NCBI GenBank assembly: GCA_965199815.1
Contig: CBDATE010000033.1
Coordinates: 62,001-126,000 of the forward strand
Origin: Azotimanducus sp965199815
GTDB lineage: Bacteria; Pseudomonadota; Gammaproteobacteria; Pseudomonadales; Azotimanducaceae
Length of the DNA: 64,000 bases
Direction of reading: 5' to 3'
The notes below the pieces were generated by a model. It made no database searches. It was not told the origin of the DNA and saw only the letters and a list, made by a program, of their open reading frames with translations. This document shows positions 8,001 to 17,162 of the stretch, piece after piece. A program made the translations under genes and the position numbers. Each line of letters opens with the position of its first letter. Position 1 is the first letter of the stretch.

Positions 8001-11000
8001 CGTGAGTGGTCCGACGACGGTTGCCGAGGATGCGGGTACAGCCACCTTCACAGTGACGCTGAGCGCACAGCCCGCGGCGAGCGTGACGGTGGATTACGCC
8101 ACGGCGGACGGCACGGCGACGGCAGGCTCGGACTACACGGCGGCGAGCGGCACACTCACCTTCACGACGGGGAACTGGGATACGGCGCAGACGGTGAATG
8201 TCACCATCACGGACGATGCGGTGGATGATGACGACGAGACCTTCACCTTCACGTTGAGCAATGCGGGCACTGGCGCGGTGCTGTCGTCCACTGCGTCGTC
8301 GCAGAGCACCACCATCACGGACGACGACACGCTTGGGCTGACCTACACGGCACCGACGACCTTGACGGTGGACACGCCCATCACGGCGCTGACGGCAACG
8401 GCGGCGGGCTTCGGCAGCGTGACGGTCACCTACTCGGTGACGGCAGGTACGCTGCCCGCCGGGCTGGATATCAATACGGGCTCGGGTGCCATCTCAGGTA
8501 CGCCGACGGCGGCGAGCACCAGCACGACGACGGTGACAGTAACGGCAACTGCGGGCAGCGGCATGGACACGCAGACAGCGACGGCGAGCATCACCTTCCC
8601 GGCGGTGAACAAAGCTACGCTGGCGAAGCCGACGAACCTGGCGGTGAAGGCGAACAGCAACACGCGCACTGGTTTCACGGTGACCTGGGATGCGGTGCCC
8701 AACGCCGCGGGCTACACGGCGACGGCAACGCCGAGCGGTGGGTCTGCGGTGACCGGCACGGTGAGTGTACCGAGCAGCGGCCCGGAGGCGGCGTTCAGCG
8801 GCTTGACGGCGAACACCACCTACACAGTGACGGTGACGGCCACCGGCGATGCCAACTACTCGGCGAGCGAGGCATCGGATGGGTTCGATGTGACCACGCT
8901 GGCCAATCAGGTTCCGACCGTGGGAACAGTGATTCCCGACCAGACGGCGACGGTGGATACGGCGTTCGAGTACAGCTTCCCGGCGGGCACCTTCAGCGAT
9001 GCGGACAGCGACAGTCTCACCTACACGGCTCAGCAGACAGACGGCACCACAGACAGCGCACTCCCGACCTGGCTGACCTTCACCGCCAGCGAGCGCAAGC
9101 TCGCGGGCACACCGCAATCCGGCGACACAGGTACGCTGATGGTGAAGGTGACGGCGAGCGACGGTATGGGCGGGTCGGTGAGTGATACGTTCGATATTGT
9201 GGTGTCGGTGGCGGACACCGCCCCCGCCTTCGCGAGTAGCGAGACCATTGCGGCGCAGACCTGGACGGTGGGTACGGAGGTTGATGTGACGCTACCGGCG
9301 GCGACGGGAGGTAACGGTACTATCAGTTACGCGTTGACACCGGCGCTGCCGAACGGAGTGACGCTGGATGCGACAACGCGCAAGGTAAGTGGTACGCCGA
9401 CGGCAGTAGCGAGTGCAGCGACCTACACCTGGAGGGCTTCGGACAGTGACAGCAACACGGCAGATGCGGACACGGCGGCACTGACCTTTGAAGTGACGGT
9501 AGGCAAGGGGACACTGGCGAAGCCGACGAATCTGGCGGTGAAGACGGACAGCAAAACGCGCACTGGTTTCACGGTGACCTGGGATGCGGTGGAGGAAGCC
9601 GCGGGCTACACGGCGACGGCAACGCCGGGCGGTGGGACTGCGGTGAACGGCACGGTGAGTGTGCCGAGCAGCGGTCCTGAGGCAGCGTTCACCGGCCTGA
9701 CGGCGAACACCACCTACACAGTGGCGGTGACGGCCACCGGCGATGCCAACTACTTGGCGAGCGAGGCATCAGACGGGTTCGATGTGACCACGGTGGCCAA
9801 CTCGGTTCCGACCGTGGGAACAGTGATTCCCGACCAGACGGCGACGGTGGATACGGCCTTCGAGTACAGCTTCCCGACTGGCACCTTCAGCGATGCGGAC
9901 AGCGACAGCCTCACCTACACGGCGACCAGATCGGACGACAGTGCGCTGCCGACCTGGCTGAGCTTCACCGCCAGCGAGCGCAAGCTCGCGGGCACACCGC
10001 AATCCGGCGACACCGGCACACTGATGGTGAAGGTGACGGCAAGCGACGGCATGGGTGGGTCGGTCAGTGATACCTTCGATATTGTGGTGTCGGCGGCGGA
10101 CACCGCCCCCGCCTTCGCGAGTAGCACGACCATCGCGGACAAGACCTTCACGGTGGATACCGAAATCACCGCCTTCACCCTGCCGGAGGCGACCGGCGGT
10201 AACGGCACTATCAGCTACGCGCTGACCCCCGACCTGCCGACGGGGCTGAGTGTGGATACATCCACGCGCGAGGTGAGCGGTACACCGACGGCAGCAGTGG
10301 CCGAGGCCACCTACACCTGGCGGGCTTCGGACAGCGACAGCAACACGGCGGATGCGGACACGGCGGCACTGACCTTTCAAGTGACGGTGGTGGACGCGGT
10401 ACCGATCATCACGCCGACGCAGGTGAGCAACCTGCAGGTGAGTGCGGGTGACGGCTCGCTCGAGGTGAGCTGGACGGCGGCGAGCGTGACTCCGAACGGC
10501 TACAGCGTCCGCTGGCGGGAGCGAGGGCCGGGCAACATGCTCACACCGGTGAACACAGTGACGGGTACTTCCTTCACGATTCCCGATCTGATCAATGGTC
10601 AGGAGTATGTGGTGCGTGTCGAGACGCGCAACGCAGCGGATGACGGTGTACAGGGAGGCACAGTGGTGACGGCCACCGGAACACCCGTGGGAGATGAGTC
10701 GGTCGTCACACCGACGCAGGTGAGCAATCTGCTGGTGAGTGCGGGTGACGGGTCGCTTGATGTGAGCTGGACGGCGGCGAGTGTGGCTCCGAACGGCTAC
10801 AGCGTACGCTGGCGGGAGAAAGGGCCGGGCAATACGCTCACGCCGGTGAACAGGGTGACGGGTACCTCCTTCACGATTCCCGATCTCACCAACGATCAGG
10901 AGTACGTGGTACGTATCGAGACGCGCAACGCAGCGGATGACGGCGTACAGGGTGGCACAGTGGTGACAGCCACGGGAACGCCTGTGGAAGACGAGGTCGC

Positions 11001-12747
11001 GCCGCCACCGCCTCCGCCCACGCCCACACCTCCGGCTGTTGACGAGCGGGTCTTGCCGACAGTGAGCATTGAAGATGCGTCGGCCATGGAGGGGGATGAT
11101 CTGGAGTTCCGTGTGACGCTCTCGGAGGCAGTGCGGTATCGGGTGAAGGTGTACTGGGCGACGCGGCCGGGGACGGCAACGGCGAATCGGGACTATAAGT
11201 CAGCGGCTGGTGCGGTGGTGTTCAGGCCGGGCGTGACGGAGCGCAGGGTTCGTGTGCGGACGATGGAAGACAGCCACAACGACCCGGACGAGACCATGCA
11301 GGTACGCCTGTCGAGTCCGCGCGGGGTGTTGATAGAGGATGGTATAGCGACTGGCATGATCAACAACTGGGATGCGCTGCCGGTGGCGTGGCTGGCGCGC
11401 TTCGGGCGAGCGGTGACGGAGCAGGCGCTCGAGGGTATCGAGCAACGCCTGACGGCTCCGCGGGAAGCGGGGACGCGGGGTACTCTGGCCGGGATAATGC
11501 TCGCTGGATTGACCACGAGCAACTTCACGCACACGGGCGCGATGGATGAATCCGGTGGTAGCCTCGCCTTCTGGGGTCGGGGTGCCCGCGCGGACTTCCG
11601 CGGACTCGACGGTGTGGTGCACCTCGATGGTCAGACAGAAACCGTCACTCTGGGAGCGGACTACGCAAGAGATGAGTGGCTGACCGGTGTCATGCTGACG
11701 AGCAGCCGCGGGACTGGCGGGTATCAGGGCGTGGCGAGCGGGGAGGTCGAAGTCTCCCTGAACGCAGCGATACCCTATGGGTCGTACCGGTTCTCGGAGC
11801 GGCTGGATGTGTGGGGCGCTGTCGGGCGCGGCACGGGGGCACTGACGCTCACGCCGGAGGGCGAGGGCAGCATCGAGGCTGATCTTGACTGGAGCATGGT
11901 GTCGGCTGGGCTGCGCGGCGGGTTGTTCGGGGCGGCGGGACATGGTCCGGCCATGACGCTGGTATCGGATGTGTTCTGGTCGCGCACTGGGTCGGGTCGA
12001 GTGGAAGCCGGTGAGGAGTATTCGAGCCTGGCCTCGTCCGAAGCGGATACTTCGCGGCTGCGGCTGGGTCTCGAGGGGAGCTGGGCGGTGACGCTGGGGA
12101 ATGTCGGAGCGGTGACACCGAAGCTGGAAGCGGGAGTGCGTCATGACGACGGCGATGCCGAGCAAGGCTTCGGAGTGGAAGTCGGTGGCGGTCTGGTGTG
12201 GACGCTGCCTGCACTTGGGGTGACCCTTGATGTGTCCGGTCGCACCTTGGTGACGCATGATGATGCCGGGCAGCAGGCGCACGGGTTCTCGGCGGCGCTG
12301 AACTTTGATCCGAGCGCGGCGAGTACGCGCGGCTTCACGCTGAACCTGCGTCAGGACATCGGCGGGCCGTCGAGTGGCGGGGTACAGGCGCTGTTCGCCT
12401 CGGAGCTTCCCGGCGTTGGCAGCACAGGCATGGGCGGCGGCTCAACAGGTTCAAGTGCTGGCACTCGCTGGATACTGGAGACGGCCTACGGACTGGCGGC
12501 CTGTGATGACAGGTTCACGCTGAGTCCGAGCTTCGGCCTGGCTGCTTCCGATACCTCGGTTGACTTTCACCTCGGCTGGCAACTGATGCCGGAGCTCAGT
12601 GAAGACGCGCTGGATCTCTCGCTGACGTTCAAGGTCACGCGCCGCGAGCTGCTTGATGTGGGTACTGTCAACAGTATTGACAGCATCGGCACACTGGAAC
12701 AGGGCCCCGAACACGGAGTGCACATGGAGGTGAGTGCTCGCTGGTAG
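4882..12747 (+). CDS. Giant Ig/FN3/Calx-beta autotransporter, probably phase-variable
   Basis: The open frame encodes about 2,621 residues. It starts with a signal peptide (VRRGLAQGLLLAILVMGLLPG, cut after TASA) and an N-terminal domain with VTGSPRIRLTIGDET. A long array follows of putative-Ig (LPPGLTLNTSTGAITG type), cadherin-like and fibronectin-III-like modules. Calx-beta modules lie near residues 1041-1150 and 2059-2161, with a proline-rich hinge (PPPPPPTPTPP) before the second. The last 400 residues form a beta-barrel autotransporter domain ending in the aromatic W of SARW. It should be secreted by Sec and displayed on the outer membrane as an adhesin-like protein. The TTG at 4882 lacks a properly spaced ribosome site. 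The likely start is the ATG at 4728, which needs one C fewer in the tract. Function beyond surface display is unknown. Confidence 0.85.
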   Translation: MVRRGLAQGLLLAILVMGLLPGTASAQSAIITINILAGTVSNETYEFGETVFIQATFNARASVTGSPRIRLTIGDETHYAEFSESGGNLIFFSYTVQADDRDTNGISIPANPIELNGGTIKSASLGTDLNLSYAGLSDQSGHKVDGSKGEGLIYSSEPSTLAVGTTITPLTATPVNFAAGSTFTYAVTTGTLPPGLTLNTSTGAITGAPTTVSASTVTVTITVTAGTGMDPPTATRDIVFPAVSGALVFDPAALMVNEGSSGTYRVKLASQPSAGVTVAVTGAVGEVTVNPTSLTFTSTTWNSAQTVTVTAGQDTDASDDAATLVHTATGGDYAGVTGSVAVMVDDDDIPNTAPSITDITDKTATFGTNLLVDVDATDADAGNTLEYKAASGDATVATVTPTTLSAHDANSQVTVTPVGEGTATITVTVNDGTVDATDTFVVTVNKAVLAKPVVTVTAQDGQLTASWADVTNAASYEVQYKESDDTTWVDSSDDTSPAEITGLGNGQEHDVRVRAKAASASKTYADSEWSDVAKGTPVEADVAPSFGSETVAAQTWTVGTDVDVTLPAATGGNGTVSYALTPALPNGMSLDATTRKVRGTPTAVASAATYTWRASDSDSNTANTDTAALTFSVTVGKGTLAKPTGLALKTDSKTRTGFTVTWDAVPNAAGYTATAVQGSNSFTGAVSVPSSGPEAAFSGLTANTTYTVTVTATGDANYVMSEASDEINVTTVANQVPTVGTAIPDQTATVDTVFEYSFPAGTFSDADSDNLTYTATRSDDSMLPTWLTFTASERKLAGTPQSGDTGTLMVKVTASDGMGGSVSDTFDIVVSAAAVPSLTYPALPTTLRAGVQFAALTPASPANFAAGSTFTYAVTAGDLPSGLEINANTGAISGTPDTPKNTRTSVTVTVTGTTGTGMSMQTETATATLDFPRIFRFRLPVPTVTLSVGSGQLTASWGGIANADTYALQWKASSVTSWTAATGVTTVDPATPGTVISGLTNGATYDVRVRSKAASDSTTHIDGDWSSPVQGAPMADPTFSVSGPTTVAEDAGTATFTVTLSAQPAASVTVDYATADGTATAGSDYTAASGTLTFTTGNWDTAQTVNVTITDDAVDDDDETFTFTLSNAGTGAVLSSTASSQSTTITDDDTLGLTYTAPTTLTVDTPITALTATAAGFGSVTVTYSVTAGTLPAGLDINTGSGAISGTPTAASTSTTTVTVTATAGSGMDTQTATASITFPAVNKATLAKPTNLAVKANSNTRTGFTVTWDAVPNAAGYTATATPSGGSAVTGTVSVPSSGPEAAFSGLTANTTYTVTVTATGDANYSASEASDGFDVTTLANQVPTVGTVIPDQTATVDTAFEYSFPAGTFSDADSDSLTYTAQQTDGTTDSALPTWLTFTASERKLAGTPQSGDTGTLMVKVTASDGMGGSVSDTFDIVVSVADTAPAFASSETIAAQTWTVGTEVDVTLPAATGGNGTISYALTPALPNGVTLDATTRKVSGTPTAVASAATYTWRASDSDSNTADADTAALTFEVTVGKGTLAKPTNLAVKTDSKTRTGFTVTWDAVEEAAGYTATATPGGGTAVNGTVSVPSSGPEAAFTGLTANTTYTVAVTATGDANYLASEASDGFDVTTVANSVPTVGTVIPDQTATVDTAFEYSFPTGTFSDADSDSLTYTATRSDDSALPTWLSFTASERKLAGTPQSGDTGTLMVKVTASDGMGGSVSDTFDIVVSAADTAPAFASSTTIADKTFTVDTEITAFTLPEATGGNGTISYALTPDLPTGLSVDTSTREVSGTPTAAVAEATYTWRASDSDSNTADADTAALTFQVTVVDAVPIITPTQVSNLQVSAGDGSLEVSWTAASVTPNGYSVRWRERGPGNMLTPVNTVTGTSFTIPDLINGQEYVVRVETRNAADDGVQGGTVVTATGTPVGDESVVTPTQVSNLLVSAGDGSLDVSWTAASVAPNGYSVRWREKGPGNTLTPVNRVTGTSFTIPDLTNDQEYVVRIETRNAADDGVQGGTVVTATGTPVEDEVAPPPPPPTPTPPAVDERVLPTVSIEDASAMEGDDLEFRVTLSEAVRYRVKVYWATRPGTATANRDYKSAAGAVVFRPGVTERRVRVRTMEDSHNDPDETMQVRLSSPRGVLIEDGIATGMINNWDALPVAWLARFGRAVTEQALEGIEQRLTAPREAGTRGTLAGIMLAGLTTSNFTHTGAMDESGGSLAFWGRGARADFRGLDGVVHLDGQTETVTLGADYARDEWLTGVMLTSSRGTGGYQGVASGEVEVSLNAAIPYGSYRFSERLDVWGAVGRGTGALTLTPEGEGSIEADLDWSMVSAGLRGGLFGAAGHGPAMTLVSDVFWSRTGSGRVEAGEEYSSLASSEADTSRLRLGLEGSWAVTLGNVGAVTPKLEAGVRHDDGDAEQGFGVEVGGGLVWTLPALGVTLDVSGRTLVTHDDAGQQAHGFSAALNFDPSAASTRGFTLNLRQDIGGPSSGGVQALFASELPGVGSTGMGGGSTGSSAGTRWILETAYGLAACDDRFTLSPSFGLAASDTSVDFHLGWQLMPELSEDALDLSLTFKVTRRELLDVGTVNSIDSIGTLEQGPEHGVHMEVSARW
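6799..10390 (+). repeat. Long near-identical internal repeats inside the autotransporter gene
   Basis: An FN3-like plus cadherin-like unit of about 580-600 bp occurs at roughly 6799-7378, 8614-9207 and 9514-10101, with high DNA identity over long stretches (for example the SSGPEAAF and TASERKLAGTPQSGDTG regions). A second unit (AAQTWTVGT ... TYTWRASDSDSNTA) occurs near 6514-6790, 9219-9510 and, more diverged, 10110-10390. A tandem pair of FN3-like modules (VSNLQVSAGDGSLEVSW) follows at 10405-10990. Confidence 0.85.
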
Positions 12748-12900
12748 GCACAAGCAGGTACGCCCCTCGGTCTCATATCCGGTGAACGAACAAAACCACT
12801 TGCGACAGGCCCCCATTGTCGCTATCCTGATTTTCCATCTTGGCGCGACCAATGGGTGGCATGGAACAACCTCGAGATGGATTCATCCCAGCGTCGCACA

Positions 12901-14592
12901 ATGACCTCGCATGAGGTGCCGAGAGAAACTCCGACGGATGTCAGATTTGTCTTTGTGACCGGCGGCGTGGTTTCTTCCCTCGGCAAGGGCGTGGTTACCG
13001 CATCGCTTGCTTCAATTCTCGAAGCTCGTCAGCTGTCGATCAATGTGCTGAAGATGGACCCCTACATCAATGTGGACCCGGGCACCATGAGTCCATTTCA
13101 GCACGGTGAGGTGTTCGTCACGGCTGATGGCGCGGAAACCGACCTGGACCTTGGGCATTACGAGCGCTTTATGCGTGTGCGCATGTCCCGGCAGAACAAC
13201 CTGACCGCCGGCGGCATCTACGAAACCGTTTTGCGCCGGGAACGGCGAGGCGATTTTCTCGGTGCCACCGTACAGGTAATCCCGCACATCACCGACGAGA
13301 TCAAGAGCCGCATTCAGGCGGTCGGCAAGGGCCGCGATGTCGCCATCATCGAAATCGGTGGCACGGTCGGCGACATAGAATCACTGCCATTTCTCGAGGC
13401 GGCGCGACAGATTCGCCTTGATGTGGGTGCCGAGCGGTGCCTGTTCATACACCTGACGCTGGTGCCTTATATCGCGACGGCGGGCGAGACCAAGACCAAG
13501 CCGACGCAGCACTCGGTGAAGGAGCTGCGCTCGATTGGTCTCATGCCGGATATCCTCGTGTGCCGCTCGGAGGCACCCCTGAGTGACCAGGCGCGCGAAA
13601 AGATCGCGCTCTTCTGCAATGTCGAGAAATCGGCCGTTATCTCCTTGCCGGATATGGACAGTATTTATCAAGTCCCGCTCAAGCTCGGCAAGGAAGGTCT
13701 CGACGATCTTGTCGCCAGGAAACTGCGTATCGAGGGCGCGCCTGCGGACCTGTCTGACTGGGTGCATGTAGTGCAGGCTGAACAGACGAGCGATTGCGAG
13801 GTCACGGTTGCCATGGTCGGCAAGTATCTGGATCTGCCCGATGCCTACAAATCGCTGATGGAGGCCTTGCAACACGCCGGTATTCACACGCGCGCCAGGG
13901 TGAGCGTCATGTCCGTGGACAGCGAAACCATCGAGCAGGAGGGCTGTGAGTGCCTGCATCAGGCCGATGCCATTCTGGTGCCCGGCGGGTTTGGAGGCAG
14001 GGGCTTTGAAGGCAAGATCATGGCCGCTGGCTATGCCCGCGAGACGGGTGTACCCTATCTGGGCATCTGTTACGGATTGCATGCCGCCATCGTTGAGTTC
14101 GCACGCAATGTCGTCGGTCTTGTCGAGGCGCATTCTCAGGAACTCGCTCCCGATACACCGGAACCGGTGATTGGTCTGGTGGAGAGCTGGCATGACGGTA
14201 GTGCCGAAGAGGTGCGAGATGGCAGCGAGGACCGAGGTGGAAGCATGCGGCTTGGCGAGCAACCCTGCGAGCTGACCCGAGGCTCTCTGATTCACAGTGC
14301 CTATGGTCGGGATGTGCTGCGTGAGCGCTACCGACACAGATTCATGGTCAACGAAGCCTATGTGTCGCGCTTCGAGGAGTTGGGTATGCGTGTTGGTGGA
14401 CGCTCACAGAAGGACGGGCTGGTGGAAGCCATAGAATTTGCTGATCACAACTGGTTCGTGGCCTGCCAGTTTCATCCCGAATTCACCTCGTCGCCACGCG
14501 CCGGTCACCCCCTGTTCAGCGGGTTCGTGCAGGCAGCGCGTGAGCGGATTGAATCCGCGCGCCATCGCGCCAGTTTGAGCAGGGTTCATTGA
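12901..14592 (+). CDS. pyrG: CTP synthase
   Basis: Converts UTP to CTP using glutamine. The synthetase domain starts with FVFVTGGVVSSLGKGVV, followed by KMDPYINVDPGTMSPFQHGEV and EIGGTVGDIES. The glutamine amidotransferase half has GGFGGRG, the nucleophile Cys in GICYGLHAA (most relatives have GICLGMQ) and QFHPEF with the catalytic His and Glu. From the ATG at 12901 the protein has 563 residues. In-frame starts at 12877 (ATG) and 12856 (GTG) would add 8 or 15 residues, and none has a strong ribosome site. It begins the pyrG-kdsA-eno-ftsB run, with one base between pyrG and kdsA. Confidence 0.95.
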   Translation: MTSHEVPRETPTDVRFVFVTGGVVSSLGKGVVTASLASILEARQLSINVLKMDPYINVDPGTMSPFQHGEVFVTADGAETDLDLGHYERFMRVRMSRQNNLTAGGIYETVLRRERRGDFLGATVQVIPHITDEIKSRIQAVGKGRDVAIIEIGGTVGDIESLPFLEAARQIRLDVGAERCLFIHLTLVPYIATAGETKTKPTQHSVKELRSIGLMPDILVCRSEAPLSDQAREKIALFCNVEKSAVISLPDMDSIYQVPLKLGKEGLDDLVARKLRIEGAPADLSDWVHVVQAEQTSDCEVTVAMVGKYLDLPDAYKSLMEALQHAGIHTRARVSVMSVDSETIEQEGCECLHQADAILVPGGFGGRGFEGKIMAAGYARETGVPYLGICYGLHAAIVEFARNVVGLVEAHSQELAPDTPEPVIGLVESWHDGSAEEVRDGSEDRGGSMRLGEQPCELTRGSLIHSAYGRDVLRERYRHRFMVNEAYVSRFEELGMRVGGRSQKDGLVEAIEFADHNWFVACQFHPEFTSSPRAGHPLFSGFVQAARERIESARHRASLSRVH

Positions 14593-14593
14593 C

Positions 14594-15442
14594 ATGCAAC
14601 TGTGTGGATTTCATGTCGCCGAAGACGCGCCCTTCTTTCTCATCGCCGGCCCCTGCGTCATCGAGAGCCATGATCTCGCCATGCGGACCTCGTCCGAGCT
14701 CAAGCGCATCACCGACAAGCTCGCCATTCCGCTCATCTACAAGAGCTCGTTTGACAAGGCCAATCGCTCGTCTCACAACAGCTATCGAGGCCCGGGCATT
14801 GATGAGGGCTTGCGCATTCTGGAAGCTGTTGCGCGCCGGAATCAGGTGCCGGTGCTGACCGATGTACACGAGGACACGCCACTTGATGCCGTTTGCGAGG
14901 TGGTGTCGGTGCTGCAAACGCCGGCCTTCCTGTGTCGCCAGACCAACTACATCCAGCGCGTCTGTTCACAGGGGCTGCCAGTCAACATCAAGAAAGGACA
15001 GTTTCTGGCACCCGACGACATGCGGCACGTGGTGGCCAAGGCCAGGGCCACCGGCAACGATCAGATCATGGTGTGCGAACGCGGTGTGAGTTTTGGCTAC
15101 AGGATGCTGGTGTCGGATATGCGCGCTCTGGCCATCATGCGCGATACCGGATGCCCGGTAGTGTTTGATGCCACGCACTCGGTGCAGATGCCCGGCGGGC
15201 TTGGAGATCGTTCCGGCGGTCAGCGCGAGATGGTGCCGGTGCTCGCGCGCGCTGCCGTTGCCGCCGGTATCTCGGGTCTGTTCATGGAAACCCACCCCAA
15301 CCCGGACGAGGCCTTGTCTGACGGTCCCAATGCCTTTCCCATGGGGCTTCTCGAAACCTTCCTGCCCATGCTGAAAGAAATCGACCAGGCCGTGAAGGCG
15401 AGTCCCTGGCTGGAATCGACACAGGCGATGCGTGGTGACTGA
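14594..15442 (+). CDS. kdsA: 3-deoxy-8-phosphooctulonate synthase (KDO8P synthase)
   Basis: A 282-residue aldolase-type enzyme that condenses phosphoenolpyruvate with arabinose 5-phosphate to make KDO-8-phosphate for lipopolysaccharide. Family marks are FLIAGPCVIES, YKSSFDKANRSS, VLTDVHE, LPVNIKKGQFLAP, FDATHSVQMPGG and METHPNPDEALSDGPN. It follows pyrG almost directly and overlaps the enolase start by about 8 bp, as in many gammaproteobacteria. Its presence shows that the cell makes a KDO-containing outer membrane. Confidence 0.97.
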   Translation: MQLCGFHVAEDAPFFLIAGPCVIESHDLAMRTSSELKRITDKLAIPLIYKSSFDKANRSSHNSYRGPGIDEGLRILEAVARRNQVPVLTDVHEDTPLDAVCEVVSVLQTPAFLCRQTNYIQRVCSQGLPVNIKKGQFLAPDDMRHVVAKARATGNDQIMVCERGVSFGYRMLVSDMRALAIMRDTGCPVVFDATHSVQMPGGLGDRSGGQREMVPVLARAAVAAGISGLFMETHPNPDEALSDGPNAFPMGLLETFLPMLKEIDQAVKASPWLESTQAMRGD

Positions 15443-16742
15443 TCGCTCCATCCGCATTCTCGATGTCCGGGCGCGCGAAGTTCTGGATTCGCGCGGCAAC
15501 CCGACGCTGGAGACTGATGTCATGGTGCAGGGGCCTGATGGCCGCGAACGGCGTGGCTCCGCCATGGTGCCTTCGGGTGCCTCCACAGGTTCCCGTGAGG
15601 CACACGAGTTACGCGATCAGGACACCCGTCGCTATCTTGGCAAGGGTGTGACGCGCGCTATCGCCAATGTGCATGACCAACTCCTGCCGCGCATCCGCGG
15701 CATGGATGCGACGGATCAGGCGCAGATTGACGAAGCGATGATTTCTCTCGATGGCACTCCGCTCAAGTCGAGGCTCGGTGCCAACGCCATTCTCGGCATC
15801 TCGCTCGCCTGTGCGCGCGCTGCCGCGCTGGCGCGGGAGGTGGAACTGTATGAGCATCTCGCCGACCTGCATGGCCGTGAACCGGCGAGCACCCTGCCTC
15901 TGCCGATGATGAATATCCTCAACGGCGGCGCACATGCCAACAACAATGTTGATGTGCAGGAGTTCATGATCCTTCCCGTGGGCGCGCGTTCGCTGGCTGA
16001 GGCGGTGCGCATGGGGGCGGAAGTCTTTCAGCACCTCAAGCTGATCCTGAACGCACGCGCCCTGTCCACGGGTCTTGGCGACGAAGGTGGCTTTGCGCCT
16101 GATCTCGCGGGCAGCCGCGAGGCGCTTGATCTCATTGGCGAAGCGGTGGATGCGGCTGGGTATCGACTCGGCGAGGACATCAAGCTCGGTCTTGATTGTG
16201 CGGCGAGCGAGTTTCTTGAAGATGATATCTATCACCTTGAAGGCAAGTCCCTGAGCGCCGAGGATCTGGGCCTCTGGTTACAAGGCCTCGCGGACGAATA
16301 TCCCATTGTTTCCATTGAGGATGGCATGGCGGAAGACGACTGGGGCGGTTGGCGGTCGCTCTCGCACACCTTGGCTGACAGGCTGCAACTGGTGGGTGAT
16401 GATCTCTTTGTCACCCATGCAGAAACGCTTCAGCGAGGTATCGAGCAGGGCATCGCCAACGCCATTCTCGTCAAGGTCAATCAGGCCGGTACCCTGACCG
16501 AGACGCTGCGCACCATTCAACTGGCGCAGGAGCACGGCTACGGCGTGGTCATATCACATCGTTCCGGGGAAACTGAAGACACCTGTATCGCCGATCTTGC
16601 GGTGGCCACCAACGCGGGTCAGATCAAGACGGGCTCGCTCAGCCGCTCGGAGCGCACCGCAAAGTACAATCGGCTCATTCGTATCGAGGAAGCACTCGGT
16701 GCCAGAGCCAGGTTTCACACCTCTCCAGGAGCGTACCCATGA
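15435..16742 (+). CDS. eno: Enolase
   Basis: Interconverts 2-phosphoglycerate and phosphoenolpyruvate in glycolysis. It begins IRILDVRAREVLDSRGNPTL, the standard N-terminus. GDEGGFAPDL, the metal-binding SIEDGMAEDDW, the catalytic Lys in ILVKVNQAGTLTET and SHRSGETEDT are all in place. The start is one of two adjacent GTG codons (15432 or 15435) inside the end of kdsA, so translation is coupled. The length of about 435 residues is normal. The stop overlaps the ftsB start by 4 bp. Confidence 0.97.
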   Translation: MTDRSIRILDVRAREVLDSRGNPTLETDVMVQGPDGRERRGSAMVPSGASTGSREAHELRDQDTRRYLGKGVTRAIANVHDQLLPRIRGMDATDQAQIDEAMISLDGTPLKSRLGANAILGISLACARAAALAREVELYEHLADLHGREPASTLPLPMMNILNGGAHANNNVDVQEFMILPVGARSLAEAVRMGAEVFQHLKLILNARALSTGLGDEGGFAPDLAGSREALDLIGEAVDAAGYRLGEDIKLGLDCAASEFLEDDIYHLEGKSLSAEDLGLWLQGLADEYPIVSIEDGMAEDDWGGWRSLSHTLADRLQLVGDDLFVTHAETLQRGIEQGIANAILVKVNQAGTLTETLRTIQLAQEHGYGVVISHRSGETEDTCIADLAVATNAGQIKTGSLSRSERTAKYNRLIRIEEALGARARFHTSPGAYP

Positions 16743-17107
16743 TGGAGCAAGACCCCGCAGCAGCGGAGCAGCCCGATGTTCAGCAGCATCCGTCGCGCGC
16801 GCGCAAGGTCTGGTGCGCGGTCGGTTATACGGTCGGCGTGGTTTTGTTACTCGCCTTGCAGTACCGTTTGTGGTTCAGCGATGTGGGCTATCTCGCGCAA
16901 CGGGAAATGCGTGAAGAGATTCGTCGCACCCAAGTGCGAAATGCCAAGCTCGAAGCGCGCAATCGCGAGGTGGCGAGAGAAATTGCGGGGCTTTCCGGCG
17001 ACCTGACGCAAATCGAGTCGCAGGTGCGCGAAGAACTCGGCATGGTGGGTGAGAACGAGACCCTGTACAGGCTGCGTCCACAAGCAGATCCCGAGAGTCG
17101 CGACTAG
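16739..17107 (+). CDS. ftsB: Cell division protein FtsB
   Basis: A 122-residue bitopic protein with a short cytoplasmic N-terminus, one membrane helix (about residues 25-42), and a periplasmic coiled coil ending in QVREELGMVGENETLYR, a typical FtsB ending. FtsB joins FtsL and FtsQ in the divisome. Its place directly after eno, with a 4-bp overlap, is conserved in gammaproteobacteria. The last 12 codons lie in a short direct duplication (17081 and 17146) shared with the start of the next gene. Confidence 0.9.
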   Translation: MMEQDPAAAEQPDVQQHPSRARKVWCAVGYTVGVVLLLALQYRLWFSDVGYLAQREMREEIRRTQVRNAKLEARNREVAREIAGLSGDLTQIESQVREELGMVGENETLYRLRPQADPESRD

Positions 17108-17162
17108 TGCCTGTCGGTCAATTCCGGACAGACTATTGGCCGGTCGCGTCCACAAGCAGACC

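Noticed and set aside
5347..12338. Long minus-strand open frames opposite the first surface-protein gene (for example 5347-6408 and 11200-12282)
   Set aside because: They are antisense shadows of a repetitive, GC-rich coding frame; their products are Arg/His-rich low-complexity strings with no motif or ribosome site.
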